A stretch of DNA of 39,845 nt. Origin: Acidobacteriaceae bacterium. GTDB taxonomy: Bacteria > Acidobacteriota > Terriglobia > Terriglobales > Acidobacteriaceae. Positions 10,589 through 19,483 of the stretch are shown in pieces. The stretch is from NCBI GenBank assembly GCA_030037635.1, contig JASHQH010000183.1, forward strand, positions 1 to 39,845, given 5' to 3'. The stretch's first letter is position 1. Each line of letters starts with the position of its first letter. Below the pieces are notes generated by a model. The model saw only the letters and a program-made list of their open reading frames with translations. It was not told the DNA's origin and did no database searches. Made by a program: the position numbers and the translations under genes.

Positions 10589-12397
10589 TCATTTGTCATC
10601 CGCGCGCTCTTCCAACGGATCCCGATCCGGCCGGCGAATCATCTCGTGCAGCGCGCTGCCTGCGGGAATCATGGGGTACACCGAGTCTTCTTTTTCCACC
10701 AGGAAGTTAAGCAGATACGCCCCTGGCGCCGACCGCGCCGCCTTCACGGCCGCTTCTACCTCGCTGCGCTCGCGTACCGCGCGCCCCGGAATGCCGTGCG
10801 CATCGGCCAGCTTCACAAAGTCCGGGCTCACCAGCGGCGTGGCTTCGTAGTTGCGCTCGTAGAAAAACTCCTGCCACTGCCGTACCATGCCCAGGTAGCC
10901 GTTGTTGATCACGGCGATGTTGATCTTCAGCTTTTCCTGCACAATGGTCGCCAGCTCCGCCGCCGTCATCTGGAATCCGCCATCGCCCGCGATCACCCAC
11001 ACTTCTCTTTCAGGACAGGCAAACTTGGCGCCGATGGCGGCGGGGAGCGCGTAGCCCATGGTCCCCAACCCTCCGCTTGTTATCAGCGTGCGCGGATGGT
11101 CGTGATGGTAGTACTGCGCCTCCCACATCTGGTGCTGGCCCACATCGGTCACAATAATGGCGTCGCCGCCGGTCATGCGCCACAGGTCGTGCATCACGTG
11201 CGCCGCGTATAGGTGGCCGCTGTCAGGCAGGTTCTTGATGTCACTCACGGCAACCGCGCCTTTGCTCGCTTCAATCGTCTTGATCCACGCCGCGCCGTCG
11301 CGCCCGGCAATGCGCGGCAGCAGCATCTCCAGCACCTCGCGCAGATCGCCCACCAGCGCCACGTCCACCTTCACGTTCTTGTTGATCTCCGCCGGATCGA
11401 CTTCAATGTGAATCTTGTTGGCCTTCTGCGCGTATTCGGTCAGCCGGCCGGTCACGCGATCGTCGAAGCGCATGCCGCACGCGATCAGCAGGTCGGCTTC
11501 CTGGATGGCGTGATTCACCCACGCCTCGCCGTGCATGCCCATCATGCCCAGGCACAGCGGGTGCGATGCCGGAAATCCTCCGATTCCCAGCAGCGTCAGG
11601 CCCACCGGAATCTGCGCGCGCTCAGCCAGCGTGCGTACCTGCTCCATCGCGCCGGACTCCATCACGCCGTGCCCGGCCAGGATCACGGGCCGCTTCGCAT
11701 CGCGAATCAGATCGGCCGCTGCGGCGAGCCCCGATTCCTCCACGCGCAACATGGGATGGGGACGATAAGGCTTCGGCTTGGCCGCTTCAAAATCAAACTC
11801 CGCCGTGGCCTGCTGCGCATCCTTGGTGATGTCGACCAGCACCGGCCCGGGCCGCCCGGAGCGCGCAATCTGGAAGGCATGCCGCAGTGCATGCGCCAAA
11901 TCTTCCGTCTTGTTCACCAGAAAATTATGCTTCGTCACCGGGAGCGTGATGCCGGTAATGTCCACTTCCTGAAATGCGTCGGTGCCCAGCACCTTGCTCG
12001 ATACGTTGCCGGTGATGCACACAATGGGAATCGAATCCAGCATCGCTGTGGCAATGCCGGTCACGAGGTTCGTCGCGCCCGGGCCGCTGGTCGCAATCGC
12101 CACACCCACGTCGCCGGAAGCGCGCGCGTAGCCGTCGGCCATGTGCGCCGCGCCCTGTTCGTGCCGCACCAGTACGTGGCGGATGGGAAACTTGCGTAGC
12201 GCATCATAGGCCGGCAGAATGGCGCCGCCAGGATAGCCGAAGACATCGGTCACACCCTCGCCGGCCAGTGTAGCCCACAGAATCTCCGCGCCCGTCAATC
12301 GCGCCGGTGGAGCCTGATGCTCCCTCGACTCCGCGCCTGCCTTCGGCGCCGCCGCGTCTCCGTTTTCTTTCGTCTTCGCGTTTCCCTTGTGTGCCAT
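10589..12397 (-). CDS. ilvB: IlvB-type acetolactate synthase large (catalytic) subunit
   Basis: ThDP-dependent enzyme that condenses two pyruvates, or pyruvate with 2-oxobutyrate, in the first common step to valine, leucine and isoleucine. I chose the ATG at 12397 because AAGGAGAG lies about six bases upstream; this gives 602 residues. A charged, low-complexity N-terminal extension of about 33 residues precedes the conserved start TGAEILWATLAGEGV. The catalytic Glu80 is in RHEQGAAHMADGYAR. The ThDP/Mg motif is GDGGFQMTAAEL, leading to INNGYLGMVRQWQ. The FAD-binding middle domain is present. It is followed by ilvN with 123 bp of repeat-filled spacer. IlvB, IlvI and IlvG cannot be told apart here. 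Confidence 0.96.
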   Translation of the reverse strand: MAHKGNAKTKENGDAAAPKAGAESREHQAPPARLTGAEILWATLAGEGVTDVFGYPGGAILPAYDALRKFPIRHVLVRHEQGAAHMADGYARASGDVGVAIATSGPGATNLVTGIATAMLDSIPIVCITGNVSSKVLGTDAFQEVDITGITLPVTKHNFLVNKTEDLAHALRHAFQIARSGRPGPVLVDITKDAQQATAEFDFEAAKPKPYRPHPMLRVEESGLAAAADLIRDAKRPVILAGHGVMESGAMEQVRTLAERAQIPVGLTLLGIGGFPASHPLCLGMMGMHGEAWVNHAIQEADLLIACGMRFDDRVTGRLTEYAQKANKIHIEVDPAEINKNVKVDVALVGDLREVLEMLLPRIAGRDGAAWIKTIEASKGAVAVSDIKNLPDSGHLYAAHVMHDLWRMTGGDAIIVTDVGQHQMWEAQYYHHDHPRTLITSGGLGTMGYALPAAIGAKFACPEREVWVIAGDGGFQMTAAELATIVQEKLKINIAVINNGYLGMVRQWQEFFYERNYEATPLVSPDFVKLADAHGIPGRAVRERSEVEAAVKAARSAPGAYLLNFLVEKEDSVYPMIPAGSALHEMIRRPDRDPLEERADDK

Positions 12398-12435
12398 AAC
12401 TGCTCTCCTTGAGCACAAATGCTGCCTGCCCCGAC

Positions 12436-12456
12436 TGTTCCCTGTTTCCTGTCTTT
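12436..12456. repeat. TGTTCCC-type heptad array at the 3' end of ilvD
   Basis: Three consecutive 7-mers, tgttccc-tgtttcc-tgtcttt, read in exact 7-bp phase on the plus strand and run into the ilvD stop codon (12455-12457). The 57-bp ilvD-ilvB gap holds little else except the ilvB ribosome site. Related arrays occur at 17991-18032, 20426-20474 and, inverted, at 21261-21288. Confidence 0.55.
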
Positions 12457-14149
12457 ACGTCGTCGCGCCTTCCGAGGCACTGTTCACTCGATCCACATAC
12501 TTGCGAAACACGCCGCGCGGCCAGCGCAGCGCCGGCGGCTTGAAATTCTTCAGCCGCGTTGCCATCTCCGCCTCGCTGATTTCAACATTCAAAGTCCGCT
12601 TGGGAATATCGAAGGCGATGATGTCGCCCTCACGCACCGCCGCCAGCGGCCCGCCGACAAAAGCCTCGGGAGCCACGTGCCCCGCCGTAAACCCGCGCGT
12701 TGCGCCGCTGAAGCGGCCATCAGTGAGCAGCGCCACCTGCGCGCTTAACTCAGCGTTCGACGAAATCGCCGCTGTCACCTGCAGCATCTCGCGCATCCCC
12801 GGACCACCCTTCGGTCCTTCGTAGCGGATCACCACCACGTCACCGGGCTTGATGCCGCCCGCCTGCACCACCTTGAAACAATCTTCTTCGCAATTGAACA
12901 CCCGCGCCGGCCCGCGGTGTTCATACTTCCCTGCCGCGGCGATCTTCATCACGCAACCCTCGGGCGCCAGGTTGCCTTTCAGAATCACCAGCCCGCCATT
13001 GGGCTTGATCGGTTTCTCGAAGGTGCGAATCACGTCCTGCCCCGGCGTCTCCTTGGCCAGCGCAGCTTCTTCGGCCAGCGTCTTGCCGCTGATGGTCAGC
13101 GCCGATCCGTCGGCATGTCCGGCGGCGATCATCCGCTGTGCGAGCAGCCGCGAACCGCCCGCCGCCTGGTAATGCCACGCCATGTACTTGCCTGCCGGCG
13201 TCAGGTCGCAAATGTACGGTGTGCGCGTCGAGATCCTGTCGAAGTCGTCAATCGAGAGCGGAATGCCCATCTCCTTCGCGATGGCCAGCAGGTGCAGCAC
13301 CGCGTTGGTCGACCCGCCGCTCGCAGCCACGCTGGCAATGGTGTTTTCCAGCGCCTTCCGCGTGATGATCTGCGACGGCCTGCGGTTGGCGCGCACTGCG
13401 TCCATCAGAATGTGACCGGCTTTGCGCGTCGCTTCCAGCTTTTCCGGCGCAGTGGCCGGGACACCTGATAATTCAATGGGCGAAATGCCCAGAATCTCGC
13501 CGCTCATGGCCATGGTGTTGGCCGTGAACTGTCCGCCGCACGCGCCCGCACCGGGACACGCGTTCGCCTCCAGCGCTTCCAGTCCGGCATCGTCGATGCG
13601 TCCCGCGGCATGCGAGCCGATGCCCTCGAAGACATTCTGAATCGTGATGTCGACTCCGTTCAGCTTGCCCGGCGCAATCGATCCGCCGTAGTACATCATG
13701 CCGGGAATATCGAGCCGGCACAGCGCCATGATGATGCCCGGCATATTCTTGTCGCAGCCGGCAATCCCCACCAGGCCGTCGAAAAGATTGCCGCGCGCCA
13801 TCAGCTCGATGGAGTCGGCGATCAAATCGCGCGAAACCAGCGACGCCTTCATACCCTGCGTACCCATGGTGATGCCGTCGGAAATGGTGACGGTGTTGAA
13901 TTCCATGGGCGTGCCGCCCGCTTCGCGAATGCCCTGCTTCATCGCCTCGGCCAGCGCGCGCAGATGCACGTTGCAGGTGCCGATCTCGGTCCACGTGTTG
14001 GCCACGCCGATGATCGGCTTGTGCAGATCTTCCTTCTTGAATCCCGCTCCGCGCAGATACGACCGCGCCGCCGCCCGGCTCGGCCCCTCGGTCAACGGAA
14101 TGCTTTGTCGCTTGCCGTCTACTGTCATTGGCTCTTTCGCTTCGCTCAT
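12455..14149 (-). CDS. ilvD: IlvD, dihydroxy-acid dehydratase
   Basis: Iron-sulfur enzyme that dehydrates dihydroxyisovalerate and its methyl homologue to the 2-oxo acids, the third common valine/isoleucine step. The 564 residues match the family length. Three cluster cysteines are visible at Cys59 (EIGTCNVH), Cys132 (AGCDKNMPG) and Cys204 (GACGGQF), spaced as in IlvD/Edd proteins. Other landmarks are [11 protein letters not shown] (90-100) and, late in the protein, the conserved region [11 protein letters not shown]. The presence of all three cysteines is compatible with either a [2Fe-2S] or a [4Fe-4S] cluster. There is no strong Shine-Dalgarno before the ATG at 14149; the upstream gap is taken up by AGCT heptads. 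It lies between leuD and ilvB in the biosynthetic run. Confidence 0.96.
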   Translation of the reverse strand: MSEAKEPMTVDGKRQSIPLTEGPSRAAARSYLRGAGFKKEDLHKPIIGVANTWTEIGTCNVHLRALAEAMKQGIREAGGTPMEFNTVTISDGITMGTQGMKASLVSRDLIADSIELMARGNLFDGLVGIAGCDKNMPGIIMALCRLDIPGMMYYGGSIAPGKLNGVDITIQNVFEGIGSHAAGRIDDAGLEALEANACPGAGACGGQFTANTMAMSGEILGISPIELSGVPATAPEKLEATRKAGHILMDAVRANRRPSQIITRKALENTIASVAASGGSTNAVLHLLAIAKEMGIPLSIDDFDRISTRTPYICDLTPAGKYMAWHYQAAGGSRLLAQRMIAAGHADGSALTISGKTLAEEAALAKETPGQDVIRTFEKPIKPNGGLVILKGNLAPEGCVMKIAAAGKYEHRGPARVFNCEEDCFKVVQAGGIKPGDVVVIRYEGPKGGPGMREMLQVTAAISSNAELSAQVALLTDGRFSGATRGFTAGHVAPEAFVGGPLAAVREGDIIAFDIPKRTLNVEISEAEMATRLKNFKPPALRWPRGVFRKYVDRVNSASEGATT

Positions 14150-14154
14150 CTGTG

Positions 14155-14312
14155 AGCTTTTAGCTATTAGCTGTTAGCTCTTAGCTTGTTTGTGCTTCGT
14201 TTAGGAACTCAATCACACCAAAATGCAGAAGGCTCGCCGCCTTCAGCGTTCGCTAATCTGCTTGCACCAGCAAGATGAGCTAAGAGCTAAAAGCTAAGAG
14301 CTAACGACTAGC
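14155..14312. repeat. Inverted AGCTnTT / AGCTAAn heptad arrays in the leuD-ilvD gap
   Basis: This is the clearest copy. The left array is agctttt-agctatt-agctgtt-agctctt-agcttgt (14155-14189). The right array is agctaag-agctaaa-agctaag-agctaac-gactagc (14278-14312). The 88-bp core between them ends caccagcaagatg and contains a small hairpin gaaggc/gccttc. The right array covers the leuD stop codon (14308-14310) and its last sense codon. Paired arms could fold into a hairpin of roughly 30 bp in RNA or single-stranded DNA. Confidence 0.8.
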
Positions 14313-14922
14313 TTCTCGCCTTCAGCCACCCCGCCGCATCGTGCTGCTTCTCAAACTTGTCCAGCTCGGCCGCGTGCCGCAGCGTCAATCCGATATCGTC
14401 GAGCCCTTCGAGCAAACAGTACTTACGAAAGGGATCGAACTCGAACTTGGCGCTGAATCCGCGCCCGTCCGTCACTGTCTGCGCCTCAAGCGAGACGGTG
14501 AGCTGATAATTCGGGATTTTTTGCGCATTCTGGAGCAGCGTCTGCACCTCGTCTTCGCTCAGCCGCACCAGCACAATGCCGTTTTTGCCGGCGTTCGAGA
14601 AAAAAATGTCGGCAAACGTCGGCGCAATTACCACGCGAAAGCCGTAATCGCTCAGCGCCCACGCCGCGTGCTCGCGGCTCGAGCCGCAGCCGAAGTTTTT
14701 GTCGGCGATGAGAATCTTCGCGCCTTTGTATCGCGGATCGTTGAGCACGAAATCGGCAACCGGTGTGCCGTCGGGCGTTTGCCGCCAATCAAAGAACAAG
14801 AAATCGCCGTATCCGGTGCGCTCGATGCGCTTCAAAAACTGCTTGGGAATGATCTGGTCGGTGTCGACGTTGGCCCGATCGAGCGGCAGGGCCAGCGCGG
14901 TGATTGTGCGGAACGGTTCCAT
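14308..14922 (-). CDS. leuD: LeuD, 3-isopropylmalate dehydratase small subunit
   Basis: Small subunit of isopropylmalate isomerase, which with LeuC converts 2- to 3-isopropylmalate. The frame extends upstream, but the ATG at 14922 is preferred: GGAGGGAAAG lies upstream, and the start overlaps the leuC stop as TGATG, a typical coupling signal. It gives 204 residues beginning [20 protein letters not shown] and containing the family signatures NVDTDQIIPKQFL and KNFGCGSSREHAAWAL. The last sense codon and stop fall inside the AGCT heptad array, so the C-terminal tail may vary with repeat changes. Confidence 0.96.
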   Translation of the reverse strand: MEPFRTITALALPLDRANVDTDQIIPKQFLKRIERTGYGDFLFFDWRQTPDGTPVADFVLNDPRYKGAKILIADKNFGCGSSREHAAWALSDYGFRVVIAPTFADIFFSNAGKNGIVLVRLSEDEVQTLLQNAQKIPNYQLTVSLEAQTVTDGRGFSAKFEFDPFRKYCLLEGLDDIGLTLRHAAELDKFEKQHDAAGWLKARS

Positions 14923-16352
14923 CAGTTCTTTCCCTCCATGCGAACGGGCCACTTGCGAATGTCGACGAAATGCCCGGCGATTGCAGCCGCCGCGGCCATC
15001 TCCGGCGAGACCAGGTGCGTTCGCCCGCCGCGTCCCTGCCGGCCCTCAAAATTCCGATTCGATGTCGAGGCGCAGCGCTCGCCCGGCTGCAGAATGTCGG
15101 GATTCATGCCCAGGCACATGGAGCAGCCCGGCTCGCGCCAGTCGAAACCGGCCTCGCGGAAGATGCGATCCAGACCCTCCTTCTCTGCCTGCGCCTTTAC
15201 CTGCTGCGATCCCGGCACCACCATGGCGTCCACGCGCGTCGCCACCTTGTGACCCGCAGCAATCTTCGCCGCCGCGCGCAAATCCTCGATGCGGCCGTTG
15301 GTGCAGGAACCGATGAAGACGCGATCAACTTCAATCTCCGCCAGCGGCGTTCCGGCCTTCAAGCCCATATATTCGAGCGCGCGCTCAAACGATTTGCGGT
15401 CGATGTCGCTCTTGGCGCTGGCCGGATCTGGCACTTTCTCCACCACCGGCGCCACCATGCCCGGGCTCGTTCCCCAGCTCACATACGGCGCCAGCGTGGC
15501 CGCGTCGATCGCCAGTTCGCGATCGAACTTGGCGCCCGGATCCGAAGGCAGCTTGCGCCATGCGGCGACAGCGCGTTCCCACGCTTCTCCTTTTGGGCTG
15601 AATCTGCGGCCGGTCAAATACGCAAATGTCGTTTCGTCCGGCGCGATCATGCCCGCCCGCGCGCCGGCCTCGATGCTCATGTTGCAGATCGTCATGCGGC
15701 CTTCCATCGACAAAGAGCGGATCGCCGATCCTGCGTACTCAATCACGCAGCCCGTCGCGCCGTCGGTGCCGATCCGGCCGATAATGGCCAGGATCACGTC
15801 TTTGGCCGTCACGCCCTGCGGCAGTTTGCCCTCCACGGCGATGCGAAACGTCTTGGGCTTCGACTGCGGCAGCGTCTGCGTGGCCAGCACGTGCTCCACC
15901 TCGCTGGTCCCGATGCCGAACGCCAGCGCGCCGAACGCTCCATGCGTCGAAGTGTGCGAGTCGCCGCACACAATGGTCATGCCCGGCTTGGTCAGTCCCA
16001 GCTCCGGCCCGATCACGTGCACAATGCCCTGCTCGCGCGAGTTCACATCGTAGAGATCGATGCCGAAATCCGCGCAGTTCTTGCGCAGCGTGGCAATCTG
16101 CGTGGCCGCGATCTGGTCCACGATTTTGAGCCGGCCTTCAATGGTGGTCGGTACGTTGTGGTCCACGGTGGCCACCGTGCGGTCGGGCCTGCGCACCTTG
16201 CGTCCGGTGAGCCGCAGCCCTTCGAACGCCTGCGGCGACGTCACTTCGTGCACCAACTGCAGATCGATGTAGAGCAGCGTGGGTTCGCCCTCGGGCTCGA
16301 CGACCACGTGCCGCTCCCACACCTTCTCGAATAACGTTTTTGCCTCGCTCAT
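14922..16352 (-). CDS. leuC: LeuC, 3-isopropylmalate dehydratase large subunit
   Basis: Aconitase-family large subunit carrying the catalytic [4Fe-4S] cluster. The 476 residues are standard. Cluster ligands are Cys350 (FIGSCTNGR) and Cys410/Cys413 ([11 protein letters not shown]). Early landmarks are [14 protein letters not shown] and TVDHNVPTT, followed by [13 protein letters not shown] (129-141). The start at 16352 has GGAG about eight bases upstream, and that ribosome site is contributed by the first heptad (agctcca on the plus strand) of the neighbouring array. Translation of leuD is coupled through a TGATG overlap. It follows leuB after a 168-bp repeat-filled gap. Confidence 0.97.
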   Translation of the reverse strand: MSEAKTLFEKVWERHVVVEPEGEPTLLYIDLQLVHEVTSPQAFEGLRLTGRKVRRPDRTVATVDHNVPTTIEGRLKIVDQIAATQIATLRKNCADFGIDLYDVNSREQGIVHVIGPELGLTKPGMTIVCGDSHTSTHGAFGALAFGIGTSEVEHVLATQTLPQSKPKTFRIAVEGKLPQGVTAKDVILAIIGRIGTDGATGCVIEYAGSAIRSLSMEGRMTICNMSIEAGARAGMIAPDETTFAYLTGRRFSPKGEAWERAVAAWRKLPSDPGAKFDRELAIDAATLAPYVSWGTSPGMVAPVVEKVPDPASAKSDIDRKSFERALEYMGLKAGTPLAEIEVDRVFIGSCTNGRIEDLRAAAKIAAGHKVATRVDAMVVPGSQQVKAQAEKEGLDRIFREAGFDWREPGCSMCLGMNPDILQPGERCASTSNRNFEGRQGRGGRTHLVSPEMAAAAAIAGHFVDIRKWPVRMEGKN

Positions 16353-16358
16353 AAGTAC

Positions 16359-16546
16359 AGCTCCAAGCCATTAGCCTTCAGCTATTAGCTCTGTCTTGCT
16401 GATCGAAACTTCTACGGCCCCAATGAGGGCCAGACTCCATGTTTCCCACGGTTGACGTCGCCCACCCAGCACGATGAGCTAATGGCTAAGAGCTAACAGC
16501 TAAAAGCTGTCCTTGCCGAGCTAGGAGCTGGCAGTTAGAAGCTGCT
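16359..16546. repeat. Inverted AGCT heptad arrays in the leuB-leuC gap, running into leuB
   Basis: The left array (16359-16393) is agctcca-agccatt-agccttc-agctatt-agctctg. The right array (16477-16546) keeps 7-bp phase for ten units: agctaat-ggctaag-agctaac-agctaaa-agctgtc-cttgccg-agctagg-agctggc-agttaga-agctgct. The last four units lie in the leuB gene and encode its final residues and stop codon. The core ends cacccagcacgatg, nearly the same as the core end in the leuD-ilvD copy. Confidence 0.78.
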
Positions 16547-17618
16547 TCTCCACCGTTTCCCGCACCTTCTCGCCCATCTCGCGCGTCCCCAGCACCGTTA
16601 ACCCCTCCGCGTGGGTGCGCACCAGGTCCTGGGTGCGGAAACCCCGCTCCAGCACCTTGCGCACTGCCCTTACAATCGCATCGGCTTCGGCCTCAAGTTC
16701 GAACGAATGCCGCAGAAGCATGGCGCCGGTCAAAATCGTGGCCAGCGGATTGGCGATGTTCTTGCCCGCATGCTTGGGAGCGGAGCCGTGCGCCGGCTCG
16801 TACAAATTCACTTTCCCGCCGATGGTTCCCGAAGGCAGCATGCCCAGCGAGCCCGTGATTACTGAAGCCTCGTCGGTAAGAATGTCGCCGAACATGTTCT
16901 CCGTCACCACCACGTCGAAATCGCGCGGCCGCTTCATCAGGTGCATCGACATGGCGTCGATGAACTGGTGCTCCACGGTCACATCAGGAAAATCCCTGGC
17001 AACCTGGTTCACGGTGTCGCGCCACATCTGCGAAACCTCGAGCACATTGGCCTTGTCGACGCTGGTGACGTGCTTGCGCCTGTGTTGCGCCAGCTGAAAG
17101 GCAGTGCGGGCCACGCGCGCCACTTCGTCGCGGGTGTAGCGCATGGTGTTCCAGGCTTCGCCCTTGGCATGATCCCACTCACGCGGCTTGCCGAAGTAGA
17201 GCCCGCCCAGGAGCTCGCGGACAAACATGATGTCGGCGCCATCGATAATCTCAGGGCGCAGCGGGCTGTTGTCGGTCAGCTCGTGGAACGCGAAAACAGG
17301 GCGCAGGTTGGCGTACCCGCCCAGTGCCTCGCGCAGTTGCAGCAGCCCGATCTCAGGCCGCTTGCTGGGCGGAAGAGAATTAAATTTGTCGTCGCCCACA
17401 GCGCCTAAGAAGACCGCCTCGGAGTCCAGCGCAGCGGCCAGCGTGTCGGCAGGCAGAGGCGTTCCGTCGTGATCGATGGCCACCCCGCCAATGCGCTTGT
17501 AGTCGAGTTGCAAGGTGTGGCCGCCGGCCTGCACCGCCTCTTTCAGGACCGCAATGGCCTGCTCGGTGATTTCGGGCCCGATCCCGTCGCCGGGAGTAAC
17601 TAGAATCTTCAGCTTCAT
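16521..17618 (-). CDS. leuB: LeuB, 3-isopropylmalate dehydrogenase
   Basis: NAD+-dependent oxidative decarboxylation of 3-isopropylmalate to 2-oxoisocaproate, the last dedicated leucine step before transamination. The 365 residues are typical. Landmarks are ILVTPGDGIGPEI (5-17), LRPVFAFHEL with the substrate arginine region, MFVRELLGGLYFG, and the metal/NAD region TENMFGDILTDEAS, then EPAHGSAPKHAGK. The ATG overlaps the stop of the small upstream membrane ORF as ATGA. The C-terminal tail QLLTASS is encoded by AGCT heptads shared with the intergenic array. Confidence 0.97.
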   Translation of the reverse strand: MKLKILVTPGDGIGPEITEQAIAVLKEAVQAGGHTLQLDYKRIGGVAIDHDGTPLPADTLAAALDSEAVFLGAVGDDKFNSLPPSKRPEIGLLQLREALGGYANLRPVFAFHELTDNSPLRPEIIDGADIMFVRELLGGLYFGKPREWDHAKGEAWNTMRYTRDEVARVARTAFQLAQHRRKHVTSVDKANVLEVSQMWRDTVNQVARDFPDVTVEHQFIDAMSMHLMKRPRDFDVVVTENMFGDILTDEASVITGSLGMLPSGTIGGKVNLYEPAHGSAPKHAGKNIANPLATILTGAMLLRHSFELEAEADAIVRAVRKVLERGFRTQDLVRTHAEGLTVLGTREMGEKVRETVEKQLLTASS

Positions 17619-17925
17619 TCCTGCTCTCTTCTCCTTTTTACAAACTTCTCAATCAACTTCAGTGCCACTATCATCAGAAACCAAATCCAAATCCAGGTCA
17701 GGACAAATTCCACGACGATGAGCGTTCCCAGACCCGGAAACCAGGTACTTCTGTCTGGAGGAAACGCGCGGTTGACCAGCCTTGTATAAAAACTCCCGGC
17801 CATAAAACCGGCGAGGCCAGCAGAGCCAGAAAACGCGCCAGGTGAGCTCGCATTAACAGCACAATGAACAAAGGGGCTGCGATCTCAGTGGTAACGATTT
17901 CCAGCGCAATGCGCAGTCCTTTCAT
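17615..17925 (-). pseudogene. Small hydrophobic membrane protein split over two frames, between leuA and leuB
   Basis: Two overlapping minus-strand frames look like one about 103-residue protein broken by a one-base frame change near 17790-17810. The upstream frame (17925-17698) has a ribosome site GGTGAGGAGG and starts MKGLRIALEIVTTEIAAPL, with a hydrophobic segment up to LALLASP. The downstream frame (17803-17615) contains AGSFYTRLVNRAFPPDRST, then a strong membrane helix VEFVLTWIWIWFLMIVALKL and a basic tail. Its stop overlaps the leuB start as ATGA, so translation through this frame matters for coupling. The shift needed is -1; I see no canonical slippery heptamer. It may be a decayed gene, a sequencing error, or two real mini-ORFs. 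No family recognised. Confidence 0.5.
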
Positions 17926-17990
17926 GCCTCCTCACCCTAAGCAGATCGGAGCCAGGAAGTTGCTCCTCAGCTCCTCCTCCCTCAACCCCT

Positions 17991-18032
17991 CGTCCCTGGT
18001 TCTCTGTTCCCTGTTGCCTGTTGCCTGTCTTT
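17991..18032. repeat. TGTTCCC-type heptad array at the 3' end of leuA
   Basis: Six 7-mers in phase, cgtccct-ggttctc-tgttccc-tgttgcc-tgttgcc-tgtcttt, end directly at the leuA stop codon (18034-18036). The rest of the 108-bp gap to the next ORF is C/T-rich on the plus strand without other structure. It is the same repeat type as at 12436 and 20426. Confidence 0.6.
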
Positions 18033-18033
18033 T

Positions 18034-19230
18034 TCACTCCAGCTCCGCCACCGGCTCGCCGCGCCGCATGCGAATCGCATCCGGCAACAGTCCGATCAAA
18101 TCCTGATCGTAAATATTCTTCTTGCGGTCGGCCAGGGCCACGAAGCGGTAGTACACGTGTTGTAACTCCTCACGGCTTACGCTGAACCCGAGCTGTTCCA
18201 ATCTGTGCCGCAGGGCCGCGCGCCCTGAGTGCTTGCCGAGCACCAGGTTTGTCCTGGCCACGCCGACGAGTTGCGGCGTCATGATCTCGTAGCACAACGG
18301 GTTGGCCAGCATGCCGTGCTGGTGAATCCCCGACTCGTGCGCAAACGCGTTGGCGCCCACCACCGCCTTGTTGGGCGAGGGCCGGAAAGTGATCAGATTG
18401 CCCAGCACCTCGCTGGTGGGATACAGCTGGTCGAGCTTGATGGTGCTTTCCACTCCGTAGCGGTCGCCGCGCACGTAAAGCGCCGCGGCAATCTCCTCGA
18501 GCGCCGCGTTGCCCGCGCGCTCGCCAATGCCGTTGATAGTGCACTCCACCTGCCGCGCACCGGCTTGGATGGCCGCCAGCGAATTGGCCACCGCCAATCC
18601 CAGGTCGTCGTGGCAATGCGACGAAAGCACCACGCCTTTCTCGCCGATGGCCGGAATCCGCTCGCGCACCTCGCGAAACATCTGCCCATATTCCTCGGGC
18701 GCCGAATAGCCAACCGTATCGGGCATGTTGATGGTCGTCGCACCCGCTTCCACCGCGATGCGCACCATCTCCACCAGGTAGTCGCGGTCTGAGCGTGTCG
18801 CATCCTCAGGCGAAAACTCCACATCGTCGCACAGCTTGCGCGCCAGCCGCACTGACTCGCCGCACAGGTCCAGCGCCTCAGACCGGCCGATCTTCAGCTT
18901 GTACTCCAGGTGGAGGTCGCTCGAGGCCAGGAAGACGTGAATGCGCGCGCGCTCGGCAAACTGCAGCGCTCGCGACGCCATCTCGATGTCCTCCTTCTTG
19001 GCCCGCGCCAATGACGCGATGCGCGGCTTCCTGATGGCCTGGGTAATGGTGGCAATCGCTGCGAAATCGCCCTCCGAAGCCATGGCAAATCCGGCCTCGA
19101 TCACGTCCACGCCCAAATCCTCAAGCGCGTGGGCCATGGTCAGCTTCTCCTGCGTGGTCATGCTGCAACCCGGCGACTGCTCGCCATCGCGCAGGGTGGT
19201 GTCGAAGAAAACTACATGCTCGCTGCTCAT
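18034..19230 (-). CDS. leuA: LeuA-type 2-isopropylmalate synthase, short form without the regulatory domain
   Basis: Claisen condensation of acetyl-CoA with 2-oxoisovalerate, the committed leucine step. The TIM-barrel domain is complete: [17 protein letters not shown] (8-24), metal motif [28 protein letters not shown] and [13 protein letters not shown]. The protein ends at 398 residues after a short alpha-helical subdomain, whereas full-length leucine-inhibited LeuA enzymes have about 510 with a C-terminal LeuA dimerisation/allosteric domain. That domain is absent here and is not found downstream in another frame. It heads the minus-strand leu-ilv run, divergent from a LysR gene. Homocitrate or related synthases share the fold, but the leuBCD context supports LeuA. 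Confidence 0.9.
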   Translation of the reverse strand: MSSEHVVFFDTTLRDGEQSPGCSMTTQEKLTMAHALEDLGVDVIEAGFAMASEGDFAAIATITQAIRKPRIASLARAKKEDIEMASRALQFAERARIHVFLASSDLHLEYKLKIGRSEALDLCGESVRLARKLCDDVEFSPEDATRSDRDYLVEMVRIAVEAGATTINMPDTVGYSAPEEYGQMFREVRERIPAIGEKGVVLSSHCHDDLGLAVANSLAAIQAGARQVECTINGIGERAGNAALEEIAAALYVRGDRYGVESTIKLDQLYPTSEVLGNLITFRPSPNKAVVGANAFAHESGIHQHGMLANPLCYEIMTPQLVGVARTNLVLGKHSGRAALRHRLEQLGFSVSREELQHVYYRFVALADRKKNIYDQDLIGLLPDAIRMRRGEPVAELE

Positions 19231-19270
19231 AGGCTTTTTTGACCTGCCGGGGAATCCGGCCTCGCCCTTC

Positions 19271-19346
19271 TATTGTGGATCATCCCTCCACCATAAGGCA
19301 AAGTTATAATTCTTTTAGATTGGATTAGAACTGCTTATAGAAGCAG
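19271..19346. promoter_or_regulatory. AT-rich divergent control region between leuA and the LysR gene
   Basis: The patch stands out as AT-rich. TATAAT (19305-19310, plus) is a consensus -10 for the LysR gene, though no good -35 is seen; the complementary strand offers TATAAC toward leuA. Two dyads flank it: gtgga/tccac (19275-19291), which fits a LysR-type T-N11-A layout, and the perfect ctgctt-atag-aagcag (19331-19346). LysR regulators usually bind such sites between their own gene and a divergent target, so control of leuA by this LysR protein is a reasonable inference. Confidence 0.4.
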
Positions 19347-19351
19347 CGATT

Positions 19352-19469
19352 AGCTTTTCGCTTTTCGCTTTTAGCTTTTAGCTCGAGGGTGGCGCTCGAA
19401 GCTGAATCGACGGCCAAATCAGGAGCGCGGCACCGGGATGAGGCGAATAGCTGAAGGCTAATAGCTGCG
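19352..19469. repeat. Inverted AGCT heptad arrays upstream of the LysR gene
   Basis: The left array is agctttt-cgctttt-cgctttt-agctttt-agctcga (19352-19386). The right array is agctgaa-ggctaat-agctgcg (19449-19469). They surround a 62-bp core and place a potential large hairpin in the 5' leader of the LysR mRNA, just before its ribosome site. The arrangement matches the three intergenic copies inside the leu-ilv run. Confidence 0.65.
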
Positions 19470-19483
19470 CCCGGAGAAGCGCC

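Noticed and set aside
14155..14312. CRISPR array
   Set aside because: The repeats are 7 bp without spacers and no cas genes are present.
17785..17815. Programmed -1 slippery site in the split membrane ORF
   Set aside because: The local sequence (gttttatgg, gttttta) does not match X-XXY-YYZ in the required frame, so a programmed shift is not claimed.
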